Shown here one piece after another: positions 10,184 through 20,934 of a DNA stretch of 64,000 nt. Every line of letters begins with the position of its first letter. The first letter of the stretch is position 1. The DNA lies in the NCBI GenBank assembly GCA_000827265.1, contig KN834765.1:265590-329589 (forward strand). The letters run 5' to 3'. The notes beneath the pieces are model-generated. The model searched no databases, was not told where the DNA came from, and was given only the letters and a program-made list of their open reading frames with translations. Made by a program: the position numbers and the translations under genes. This DNA comes from Collybiopsis luxurians FD-317 M1 (Eukaryota > Basidiomycota > Agaricomycetes > Agaricales > Omphalotaceae).

Positions 10184-12145
10184 TCAACCCAACTTGGCCG
10201 TGTCCGCATTCACCTCACTTTCCATAACCGCCTTGATCATCTCGCTTCCCAGAATTCCAGCCTCCGCAAACCTCGGTTCGAAAAAGATGCGAGTCTCATC
10301 AAACCTCTTCCTATAAACCTCAAAACTCATGAACTTTACACACTGATTCCACCCCCTGGCCGCCACCACAAACTCAAGATCGTTGGCCCGATGCCAGGTA
10401 TCGTATATTGCTGAGTAGATCGTCTGCTCGAGCAGGGATTGGTTCAAGAACAGGTGCTCTGCTACACCTAGGAAGAGACGGAAGAGCGGTGTGGCTGCTA
10501 GGTCGAGGTGATGGAACGGGTTAATGTCGAGGTGCGCCCAGCAGTCAACCATTGCGAGGAGGGAAAGGTGGGAGTTGGCTCTGCGCCGGGGATCCGGACA
10601 TTGTGCGGCTGAAGTTGAGGCAGCGCCATTGGATGATGATGACGACGATGGGCCAAGTGAAAACTTGTCTAGTATATCTGCAGACAACAGAATCGGCTTC
10701 CTGTCTGGCCCTCGACCATCACCAAAAACGACTCCTTGAGCCCATTCGATCCTCTTCCGGAGTGCAAATTCTCTTTCTGAATCCGGTCTGGGTTGCTGGT
10801 TGGTTTTTCCGTTGCCAGGTCCACCTCCTGCCTCGAGCATGATTTTGTACAATTCTGTAGCACTTTTTGCGTATTGATTAATTTGCTCATGTGCCTACAT
10901 AAAGGGCGGGTTAACTAAAGTCACTTTGTGAGAGAAAACGGAGATACTTTGGGATTGAGAATGGCCAGGCCGGCGTAGACGTGCCAGGCGTTGCTGTAGA
11001 TACGCAAAGCAAGATTAACCTTGACGGTTTCGATGCCTATGTAGCGCATCTCAGTAGATGTACTATCTCCTTCGAAGAAAAATTGATGAAATACCTCCAA
11101 CATAAAGATTTTGCTCCCAAGGGTAGCAGCCCTCAGATGCCCAGGCTGTGCCCATACTACAACAGTTGGGGATCATGGTCGTTATGACATGAACGAGACT
11201 CGTACCTCAAGAAAGCGGCATGTGTAACCGCCTGAGTATTCGCAGTGACTTTGGAACGACGACCGATGAGCAAACATTAAGCTATTATTCCAAATAGACC
11301 CAGACAGACCCAGATCGTGTTCTTCGTACGAAAGGTAAACATGCCGGGATCCAAACGAACGGAGAAGGTTTTCGACCAGGCAAAGCGTGCTGTCGGACCC
11401 TCTGTGATTGATTATGACCTGAAGATCGGACAAAGGTAAACTTGACGGTGCATACTAACATGCCGTAGACTTACCAATGGTTGGCCTACCGGATTGACAG
11501 TTGGTCCGTGAAGTGAATGAATCGAGACAATATGTGTATCTTCAGGTAGTGATCTCTCAAATGCTTCACGCTCTGGTGCTTTGACGGATGTCTGGCCTGC
11601 CACGACAGCTCCAATTTTCGTAGCTTCCAATAGAAACAAAACGATTGAACATTAGTTTCTCAAGTTTCAGCCAATCTCGTACAAGGACCATATTCTTCCA
11701 CCACACGTCCGATAAACTCTGCTTCAACAGAGTACATCATAAAATCCGATGAGCGAGCGACAGCATGACCGTCTTTCATAACGTACACGTTTGGTATGTC
11801 TAAAAATTGAATGAAAAAGAACCCAAATGTCAGAATGTCGAGATTCTCAGTAGTTTTCGGGCACAAGACGTCCAAGAACGTGCGATGATAGCTCTCACTT
11901 GATGAACAATATTCTCGTAGGATTTCAAAATTCTCCGGACGATCACATACGTGAATTCTGAGCCGGAATGAAAAATCAGGTCTGATGTGAAGCGAATCGA
12001 GTCAGAAGCAAACGTATCCGTACTTTTTCCAACCAGCCTTGGCAAAGAGTTTCGCGTACATCTTCCCCATGGCTCCCATTCCGATAATGCCAATTGTTGG
12101 TTGGCGCTCGATAGGATCATTTGGGCCAACCGTTGAGGAGAACAT
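10184..12145 (-). CDS. TYR1: Prephenate dehydrogenase (NADP+)
   Basis: Catalyses oxidative decarboxylation of prephenate to 4-hydroxyphenylpyruvate in tyrosine synthesis, in the cytosol. The start MFSSTVGPNDPI is followed by the Rossmann motif GIIGMGAMG. Splicing after exon 1 (12145-12024) gives KKIHVCDRPENFEILREY. Family blocks then follow in order: SSDFMMYSVEAEFI, VVAGQTSVKAPEREAFE, HSLHGPTVNPVGQPL, VYLSYEEHDL, VTANTQAVTHAAFL, the WASEGCYPWE region, ETVKVNLALRIYSNAWHVYAGLAI, and a C-terminal half with PNSHLSLLA-type RANSHLSLLAMVDCWAHL and the ending FEPRFAEAGILGSEMIKAV. These match yeast Tyr1 along its length, with no missing block. About seven introns. An upstream in-frame GTG (12190) is not needed. 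Confidence 0.93.
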
Positions 12146-12717
12146 GGTGGAGGTTGGGAAGGACGCCTTAATTCTTCCTGCCGAATACACTGATTGAGCG
12201 CTTAGTCTCCTAAATCAATTAAGCGCTCTCGCTCGCGGTAGATCTTCCTCTATTGCTGGCTTTGGCTTTACCCTAGAGACCAAGTATACCTCTGAGATTA
12301 GCCACAAAGTTCATTTTACCATTCTGAATCATCTTTATTTCTGGACTCCTGATTTGGGAGATCCAGGAAATCTTGAATTGCACAAGATTGCACATCTGTC
12401 AGCGCAACTCTGAGTCACGTAAAATAGAGCATTATTGTTCCTTGGGCTTCACGAGCGTCAAGCGTTTAGCGAGCTCTTTTCTGCTCTTTCCTCGTCAATT
12501 GCCAGCTATGCGGCATCTGCTTTCATGCGAACGGTACATTTTCGTTCTATCATTCCCGCAAATGTTTTTGATTAGAGATGCGGATTTGCTTGATTCACGG
12601 CTCACAATACCGTAGCGAAGAATTGCACCTTACATTTCGAAAAGTAGTTACATACTTGTTTACTGTGCGTTTAAACCTCAAATCGCCACTAAGCTCGACA
12701 TCCATACCGGTCCAGCC
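12146..12717. other. Spacer between TYR1 start and cellulase end
   Basis: No gene recognised. It holds the TYR1 5' region, including a perfect 9-bp inverted repeat GAGCGCTTA/TAAGCGCTC around 12196-12228 close to the start codon, and the 3' region of the cellulase gene. Confidence 0.5.
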
Positions 12718-14890
12718 TACAGGAAAGGCTCCAATGCCTGTGGAAGGATGCTGGGGATAGCGGCACCACTAGGAGGTTCGATACTTTGGAAGTAGGTACT
12801 CCACCAAGGGCCTTTTATAGGATCAGTGTCAGTTAAACGACAGCTTCAAGTTCAAGGCAATATCACGGACCTGCTGCCCACCAAGATGCTCCAATCCAGG
12901 CACCGCCGGCTTCTTGCATAGAGCATAATGCGCCGAAGACGGCCTGAATGCAAGCAGTGTTGGATCCTGCTCCAATTTCGCCCAAGAAGCCCTTGAAGCC
13001 AGTGGATTGCAGCCAAGCAGTGGCATCAGCCAAACGTTCAACACCGATTGTGTTGGAGACGCATGTAGCACTAGTTCCGGAACCATCAGAGTCGAGATAC
13101 TGGTGCATCTCTGAAAAGACAAATTGTCAATCATCCAAATACTTCTACGATTGAAGGAGCAAAATTTTCGTACCTATCGCGACATTATTGTTAGGGTCAG
13201 TGAGAGCAGTAAAGGCAGCAGCATTGCCGCTAGAGGTCCAAGCTATAGATTGGATTAGCATTCATGACTGTGTCGAATGGGTCAACGATACTTACTCCAA
13301 GCTCCTGTCCATGCTGTTGATCATATAAGGGCCTGATTATTCCGCAGAGCGATTATCCTACTTACATGTGCCTTCGACTAGAATGAGTTGCGATGTCGCA
13401 CCACTCGATCTTACTCCGTTGACACCAGCTTGCATCTGGGCATATCAATATTACCGCAAAGAGGAAAAAGTCGACACAAAGACCTACCATTCCATAGACC
13501 ACTTGCGCTGTCGGCTGATATGGCTCGTTCATGAGGTCTTCCAACGATATCAGATACCCGCTAGTAGGAAATTTCACCTGAGAAGCGTCTCACCGAAGAT
13601 AACATGGCTGTTGGTTTTCTGGGAGATAAAATATTCGACTTGAAGTTATTGAAGGCGAACAATATTTCAAGATACTTACGAATTGACCAGCGAGATTTTT
13701 CCAGACTACGTTTGAGTAGATCAGAAGGTGGCAGACTCAGTTCATGAGAAAATGGATCCTACATGTCTGGAAACTAAACCGCGGTCAGTGACTTTGACAA
13801 GCACGCCGTTTGGAGAAGGAGACTTACTCAGAGGTACTGGAGAGGGTAGCACCATTGTATATCAGATAATTGTGGGCTGTAACGCAATGAGTGTCCAATC
13901 TACTCCTTCGTATCAAGGCTTACGCTCAATGGCCACGTATGCGCCTTGGCTTGTAATCTCATTGACGGTCTGAATACGAGGATATTGAGTGTCAATAGAA
14001 CAAATAAATAGAACCCTCTGTGGCTTACAGCGGAGAGGTTTCCGAAATAGTTGGGATCGAAGGGACCAGTAATTCCAGTTGCAGGGGGGCAAAGTCGTTC
14101 CAATAGGAAAGGAAGACGGAAGAAATTAAAGCCTTGTTGAATAAAGAACTGTTACAAATCTGTTTGAGACCATTCAGGAGGAAGTCTATCAGAACCTTAC
14201 ACTAATTGAACTGGAAAATCACGGAATAAGTATCTACATAGATCTTTCTGGTAGGATGAACTTACTTTGGGTCTGGCCACGTGTAGTCTTTTCTGGAAGC
14301 AAGAATATAGGGAAAAGCACCATGAGCAGGTGCAGAAGCAGAAGGGGAGTGCAAAAAAAGTTGGGACAAAAGAGAAGCATCAGCGTTAAACTCCACTTCG
14401 ATTAAGAAGAACAGAAGTCAACGCACCCAAGAGTTCCGGGTATGACCGTGTTTCCGAATTCTGCACCAGATTCATTCACTCCGAAGAACTTGAATTTCGT
14501 TCTGGTACCGGTGCACGTTCCGGCTCCAGAGGACGGGGCTGTTCCTGACGACGTGGACGTAGGACTTGTACCACTGGAAGTAGTAGGAGAGGAACCACTC
14601 GATCCAGGAAGGCATTGAGAGTAGTCTTCAGACTCGGCAAGTTAAAAAGATGTACTGTAAATAAGTACACGGAATACGTCTTACATGGGTTTGATACCAC
14701 ACAGGAGGACCCGGACGCGCAAGTAGTCGATCCAGTCCAACCAATGCCCTTGAGGTATCCGTTAGTGCGCTAAAAACTTAGACCTGATAGGACATACTCC
14801 ACATTGCCCCCAGATTGGCGACTGGGCCAAAGCGGAGGTGGAAAGTGCAACGGAGACGGCCAAAGACGCGAATGAAGACAGTAATTTCAT
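12718..14890 (-). CDS. CBM1-GH5_5 endo-beta-1,4-glucanase
   Basis: Secreted cellulase that cleaves internal beta-1,4 bonds of cellulose. Exon 1 encodes a signal peptide (MKLLSSFASLAVSVALSTSA) followed by a CBM1 cellulose-binding module: SPIWGQCGG, spliced to IGWTGSTTCASGSSCVV, then DYSQCLPG. A Ser/Thr/Gly linker follows, then the GH5 subfamily 5 domain: FKFFGVNESGAEFGNTVIPGTLG, MERLCPPATGITGPFD, an MNEPY motif with the acid/base Glu, ATSQLILVEGT, EMHQYLDSDGSGTSATC-like MHQYLDSDGSG, and GFLGEIGAGSN with the nucleophile Glu. The end is SIEPPSGAAIPSILPQALEPFL. About a dozen very short exons. Both catalytic residues and all CBM cysteines seen are in place. It resembles EGII/Cel5A enzymes of white- and brown-rot fungi. 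Confidence 0.92.
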
Positions 14891-15719
14891 GATATTCGAG
14901 TGCTAAGAATCTTAACACGATCCGCGCTCTCTTATACGAGCGCAAGCGTACTGATGATTTTCCTTATCCGTTATTTTACCGAGAACGTACCCAGTTCGAT
15001 TATTGCTGACATCACATGTGGCATTTATCGTATAAGAAAAAAAGTCGAAGTATTTCCGAAAGTTATCGCTTGGCTGTAGAAAGCGTCGAAAAACTTCCGT
15101 CGGTACCAGACAGTGACAGCCATGGCTGATAGACCGAGACTCCCTCATTTCTCGGGATTGTGTCGGCGATATTGAAGACGAATTAGACGAAACAACTTTC
15201 AAAGTGTTTTCGAGGAAACGAAAAGGCGACCTCTTCGTAAAGGGAATCCATCAACCCCGGTCTAATGGTGGGCTTGTGCGTGGACTGAAAGATTTCAGGT
15301 CCAAACCTTCGCGGTAATCTTAGACCCCAATTTAGAACTGATCCTTGCGGTTCATTCACCGAAGTTTAACCACTTTGAAAATGCGTTAAGGTTTTTGGGC
15401 ATTATGACGAACTTCCGCCTTGTCCTCGAGCAAACCGCCCTGGGGACGCATTCAACGAACACTTTCGGTACCTTGTCAATGAGAGATTCCGAGGGTTATC
15501 GTCGCACCCGAGGTTAGAGCTCTAGAGGAGGTCACGTCGTAACGGACGCTTTGACGTCTAGATGTCAAGATACAGATTCTGGTGAGTCATGGCGTCTAAT
15601 GATAAGCAACTTACATATTAGTGATTTACAGGACTACAAGAGGTCGCGATGTAGATACAAGTATAGATTCAGTGCCTGGGGAATAGGCCCAGCATAACAT
15701 AGTCGACATACGGTAATTC
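14891..15719. promoter_or_regulatory. Upstream region of the cellulase gene
   Basis: No convincing coding sequence. The 829 bases hold the promoter of the cellulase gene (minus strand) and the 3' region of the SARAF-like gene. A small open frame at 14912-15202 has no family resemblance. Confidence 0.45.
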
Positions 15720-16796
15720 CTAGCGGACATTTGAGCCTCCAAAACCGGTGCTCTGCCTCATGCTTCCTGAATTTGAAGGACCTTCTCCTCGATCTTCAGA
15801 GTTTGAAGACCAAACACGACGATTTCCTCCTCCTCCTCCATTGAAAAACGATGTTGTTGGACGTCTACTCTGCTCCCAATCATATTGTCGACGAGGGACT
15901 TCGTTGTTCCGCATCAGGTACCTGTCAGCTAGCCCTCCAAGTAGAGCCCCCGTCCAAAACCCAGGGCGCCATCCTTCATTCTGTTGTTGATTATTTGAGG
16001 CATTCTTCGAATAAGGAGGGGGAGTGTCTCCACTCGAATGGTCGTCATAATTTCCCGGGAACCATCCACTGCCACCGGGTGTGCCTCCTCCTGGCCTGTT
16101 ATTTCTTGCGGTACCGGAATCCGAAGTGCTGCGTCCTGCGAGACAGGACTTGAGGAAACTATAGCAGATGAACAGTAAGACAGCGACCCATATTATAGTG
16201 AAGATTATAGTGGTGATGTCCATCGCTGAGGTTTGGCATGAGCTCGACTCTATCGAGGAAAGACAATGAACTCACGGGGAGCACCATGGTGATTTGGCTC
16301 GTTCCTCAAATCTCTCGGAACCTCTACGAGCCTGTATTCGAGCGAGCAGGAATCTGATTGCCATATATGAGAACTTTTGGTACAGGTGCTGCCGCATGCA
16401 GTATTAACCTTTGAGAACATATGGATCGCCAGGGCCAGACCAGCCTTCGCATGAAACCTAAGCAAGGTCTTGAGTTTGCAAACGTTGACCACATTGAACT
16501 CGGAAACGCACCGTAACCTTCCCGAAACGCAGTGCTTCAGGCAAATCGGCTTCACACTAAATAGCAAAACTGTTTGATCTTTGCAAGACGCCAGGGTTTT
16601 TAGAAATACTCGCCTTCCAATCGACATCAATTCCGGTTCCACCGATGTTCTTGCAATGTACAACTTCCGGCTGATATCTTCTACATGGCTTGCCCACGCA
16701 AACAAGTTGGGGAAGAGCACTCGTTCGCCGTGCTGCTGTGAGCTCGTCCTGGTAAAAGTTGAGAGAATTAATGCTAGCTAGCTTGACTCGAGACAT
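15720..16796 (-). CDS. SARAF-like protein (DUF1183/TMEM66 family)
   Basis: Homologue of the ER membrane protein SARAF, which in animals turns down store-operated calcium entry; the fungal role is inferred only. The start MSRVKLASINSLNFY runs into ARRTSALPQLVCVGKPCRRY and PEVVHCKNIGGTGIDVDWK, all family signatures. After splicing comes a SCSLEYRLVEVPRDLRN-type block, typical of the luminal domain with conserved cysteines. The last exon encodes a membrane segment (TIIFTIIWVAVLLFICYSFL) and a Gly/Ser/Asn-rich cytosolic tail with PPPYS, ending GFGGSNVR. The family usually has a signal peptide, but none lies in frame before 16796. A short upstream exon may be missing from my model. Confidence 0.85.
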
Positions 16797-16968
16797 GGGA
16801 GAAGATGGATGGAGGATAGAGAGGAAATAGCATTGCCACTGTTTTGTTTGCGGCAGTCATCAATATCATAGACAAGACTGCGCAAATCTCGACTTCCACG
16901 TTAGCAAAGTCGTGTCATTTCGTCACCAACAAAACTATTATACTGTACAGAGTCCGATAAAGTAAAAT

Positions 16969-19561
16969 CTATGCCGAACATCCCCCACATATTCCACTCT
17001 GTCCACATCCCCAACAGCTGGCTACGCCAATTCCAAATGTCCTCAAAATCAACGATACAACACTCGTTACCCCTTCTCCAAGTACAAATCCACTAGCGAT
17101 TACAATGAGGCGAATATCACCTTTACTTCTAGCATACCGTGTACGGAAGACGTGTTCGAGTATACCTCCAATAAGACGCGCGATTGAGAATGAAGGTGTG
17201 TTCAAAAACCCAATAGCAAAAGCAACACCTGATGGTATCCACTTTGCCCACCAAATCTGCTTCTTCGTAGCGTAAAATTTGAGCGCAGCGACGAGACCAA
17301 AGATTGCAGCAAAGATAATCATGAATATCGAACTGTTCGGAGGCAGTTGGCCATCACGTAAAAGGCGAGCAAAACTCAGCCAGACATAGGCTGTAGGAGC
17401 AGGAAAAGATGGTCCGGGGATGGGATATGCTCGCATGTAGAGAGAATAGGCAGTCGTGGTAACAAAGATGGATACGACGGACCCGATAAGCTGTCCATAG
17501 AATAGCGCTCGAGGAGCTGCACCCAAAAGGTGGCCGGTTTTCAAATCTTGCATTAGATCTCCGGCTCTAGCAAAGGGGTCAGCCTGATAATAATGTCTTG
17601 TACCCGACTACGTACTGCTGGGCTCCCGCCTCAGCCACACCACCGGCGATAATGTTGGCTACAATGTTACCTGGCTGGATCCAGGCGAAGAACAGCTGCG
17701 AAATCTTCCCAAGTCCTGATACCTGAGTGGGATTTAGCATCTCCGCGACTGCGAGTATGTCATTCCCCTTACTGGGTTAATATCCGTCTCTCCTAGGGCT
17801 CGAACACTGAATGACGTTCAGAAGAGCAGCGTGAATCAAGATGGACGAGACCTACGCCAGTATACTGAGAAATCCCCCAATGATGTATCCGGCAAATGTT
17901 GCAGCTGGCTTGATCCCCTCATGCCCAAACACAAGCCAGACTAAGAATATCCCAATTGCCACACTAGCGCAAAAGCCGAAGAGGACCCATCGACCAGGTA
18001 CCAGACGATCTACGGTCTCGGTTTCGCCATTGCCCTTGTCCTCTGCCTGTGCCAACGAGCCATGCCTCATCCTGACAACGATATCCACGACGAACTCCCA
18101 AACCACAGGTAATAATGAGACGAGACTGTCTGCACACATAATCGCTAAACAGACCCAAAGAATCCAACCTCTTGAGCCTTTTGTCATATCGCCCACAGGA
18201 CCAGGAGCCCAACCAGAAAACTTGGCAATAGGGGAAAGCATTCCCCATCCTACTAGCATTCCCTGCACAGAAAAGTGTCACATGGGGCGTAAAAGACGCA
18301 GATATCCGGCTTTACAAACCAAGTTCATGCTCAACGTAGTAGGAAATCCCATGATTATACCTTGAGGTGCAGGGGAGAAGGTCGGCAACTTGTTTTAACA
18401 ATGGAACGAAAGACCTATACCTTGACCTACATATGAGAAACTGGGAGTGAAAGACCATAGCCACTCTCGCGCAAGATAATTTCCAAAAATTGGAATAGCG
18501 AAAATAACAGGGAAGAAATACGCTGCAAGCTAGAGAGATGCTCAATATATCAGCTATTGGAAAGAGCATATCAATAGCCACCGTTAGCAAGGCAGAAGCG
18601 AAAAAGCTCCATACAAGTTCGTGCCAGCCTGCAGAAGGAACAATCTCTGGATCCCTCAGTGGTGTTGTTTCTTCAGCAGGGCGGGTCTCTTGCGAATGCA
18701 GCGTATCTTCATCGTCGCCAGCTTCTTGGTCTTCAATTTGTTGATATCCATTTCGACGTCGCACTGAGGTGTCAGGAGGAGGAAGTTTATGAAGGACAGA
18801 AATAAGTTGCGCCGTAGCTGTTCCCGAAGGAAATGCGAGTTCTTCTTCGATGATCTGCAAGAATGTTCTCGGTTCAGATACAACAAGAATCTGACAAAGG
18901 AGTTGTTCATACCACTTGTTTACGAATAGGAGGGGATAAGAAGACACTAGGTGTAAATTCAAGGGATGACAAATACCCAAGACGAACTTAATGCTCACCC
19001 AAAGAATGCAACGGCACACGACCATCCAATTCCAGCCATCCATGAGAGATGAATTGGGGGAGTTCCATCTCTTTCTTCATCAATTAAGCCTAAGGCGGGA
19101 AGGATTCCAACAAACCCCGCAGCAAGAGGCATTGTTCCCGTAGCTGTCGCTGTAGCTTGCACCAGAATGATCTCTTGGGGACTCAATGGAGTGGGTAGCA
19201 TCTTGCTTATAAGAAATCCAATGAGGGCAGACTGAAGAGACATCCTGTCGTGTGTGCACAATTTAGTATTTTATGGCGTTGTAGATCATTGACTTACATG
19301 CTTATGAAGCCTGTCTGCAGACCGAAATATAGATTTGTAAAGCTAGATTGTTTTCTTGAGCTACTTGGCCTCGATTTTCTTTGTAAAGCTCAATCCTGAC
19401 CATAGAAGACATCCGATGAGTAAACCAATGATAATTGCAGGAAAGGAGAATTCTGTAAGAGCGGAATCCTGATGTGAAAGCAGCTGCCTGTGAAGGAATA
19501 AGAGCTGGTATTTGTCTAGGGACAGCAAGAATGTTCACCTAATTGACTGCCTCAACGACAT
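16969..19561 (-). CDS. OPT family transporter (YSL-like)
   Basis: Oligopeptide-transporter superfamily protein with many membrane segments; substrate could be a metal chelate or short peptide. Spliced blocks in order: DSALTEFSFPAIIIGLLIG, FTNLYFGLQTGFISM, MSLQSALIGFLISKMLP, a SWMAGIGWSCAVAFFG helix, EELAFPSGTATAQLI, then a long acidic loop (18640-18790). After further helices comes the hallmark VRALGETDINPVSGIGKISQ with QPGNIVAN, and AGDLMQDLKTGHLLGA, the most conserved OPT segment. It ends GQSGICGGCSA. About ten introns. The first exon is uncertain: the ATG at 19561 does not join cleanly to the exon at about 19470, so the N-terminus needs transcript support. Confidence 0.85.
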
Positions 19562-19751
19562 GGTAGTTTGCAACCTGTTGTGGACGAGGCCACGGAGGAG
19601 AGGGCAAACTCGAAGAAGCGGCCCGGATACGGACATTAACAGTGCATAGCGAATATTACGGTTCGTATCTACAGAGTCTAAGTGTACACACATCAACTAG
19701 AATACATACCAAATCATCTATATAATTTAGCGAAAGAACGACCCTTAAATA

Positions 19752-20759
19752 TCACTGCACGTTCATCGCCTCTTCTTTCAACGCGTTCAGCTCTGTCCAT
19801 GACGATAGTCCAAAGATCTGCGGTAGCCGTTCCCAAATCTCCACCTGAGCTTCTTCAAATTTGCATTTCGACTGCGTAAAACATGCTAAGCAAAGGTCTG
19901 ATTTCAAGCCATCCATATTCTCATTCAAACAATCCAAAGGATCTGCTATATCCCATTCCGATATGAGATTCAGCCATTTTCTACGCTGCTCTGCGCAATC
20001 TGAGGGCGACGTGCAATCTGGATGTGGAGATTGACGAAGACAAGCCAGAGACAAATGGTTCTGTAGATGCACAAGCTCGGCTCTGCCTACCAATACTCTT
20101 CGTCGATCATCTGCATTGATAGTAATTTTCCGCTCGCACCACTCTACGCCGTCGTGGATCTGGGGAACACTGTGGGAGCATAGACAGTATAGGACTGCAG
20201 GAAGAGCCCAGCATAGCTCGAACTCGCGAATAAGCGGAAGGACAGCAAAAGGAGTGTAAACGATAGGAGGAATTGTCCGGTGAGCGTCACGACTTTTCCA
20301 ACCATCTAATGAGCTAGGGTATGTTGATTCGATATGACGAAGAGCGCGTAATCGAAGAAATTGGGTATCATACTTTCCGCTGAGCCTCAGTATTCCTCCG
20401 ACAATACTAAGTTCAGTCGCGGAAGGAGGAGCTTCGAAGAACCTACGGACCAATTCACGAATGCCCAACATCCAGAAAGGTGATACGTACTCGGGATCGA
20501 GGATAGCTTTCAAAAATGCTGTTAGAGCCTCCGTCGAGTCATATAGACGAACGGTGGGAGTTTCCTCCTTCCCAGCGGGCTGAGGGAAAGTAAACATGTC
20601 TTTGAAGACGCTGCTCTTTCGAGCCAACAGTCCACTGTAAACTTTGAAAGTTGAATCCTCGTTTTCCAAGATGATATTACCATCATTGAACCACAATTCA
20701 GACACGACACATAAAGAAGTTGGGAGCGACAGTGGGGTCGACGCTGGACTCACCAACAT
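19752..20759 (-). CDS. BTB/POZ domain protein
   Basis: Fungal-type BTB protein. ELWFNDGNIILENEDSTFKVYSGLLARKSSVFKDMF at about residues 20-58 is the BTB core, followed by GGILRLSGKYDTQFLRLRAL, the usual second block of Agaricomycete members. The genomic frame is open for 335 codons. However, 20443-20490 looks like a 48-bp intron (GTACGT...GTAG on the minus strand) that keeps the frame. Removing it gives AILDPEFFEAPPSATEL, which fits the family better, so the real protein is probably about 319 residues. BTB domains mediate protein-protein contacts; the partner is unknown. Confidence 0.8.
   Translation of the reverse strand: MLVSPASTPLSLPTSLCVVSELWFNDGNIILENEDSTFKVYSGLLARKSSVFKDMFTFPQPAGKEETPTVRLYDSTEALTAFLKAILDPEYVSPFWMLGIRELVRRFFEAPPSATELSIVGGILRLSGKYDTQFLRLRALRHIESTYPSSLDGWKSRDAHRTIPPIVYTPFAVLPLIREFELCWALPAVLYCLCSHSVPQIHDGVEWCERKITINADDRRRVLVGRAELVHLQNHLSLACLRQSPHPDCTSPSDCAEQRRKWLNLISEWDIADPLDCLNENMDGLKSDLCLACFTQSKCKFEEAQVEIWERLPQIFGLSSWTELNALKEEAMNVQ
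20443..20490 (-). other. Probable 48-bp in-frame intron in the BTB gene
   Basis: On the minus strand the segment starts GTACGTATC and ends CCGTAG. It is 48 bases long, so reading through it causes no frameshift and no stop. The 16 residues it would encode interrupt a conserved block. Confidence 0.7.
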
Positions 20760-20934
20760 CTGAAAGTGGTTTGAAAGAGGTGTGCATGTAGCAAGCCGAT
20801 ATTAATGAGCGTTACGTTCAGGTGCCACGAGGATCGTGGGAAAGAACGAATCCATGAAGCGCCTTGGCAGTACCAGTTGAATGGACATTTCTAGTTCTAC
20901 ACTGTTCTACATCGCTACCACGACAAGCAACCCA

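Noticed and set aside
10552..10842. Plus-strand frames overlapping the last exon of TYR1
   Set aside because: They are antisense shadows of a well-supported coding exon.
14912..15202. Open frame upstream of the cellulase gene
   Set aside because: No motif, no homologous family known to me, and it sits where the promoter should be.
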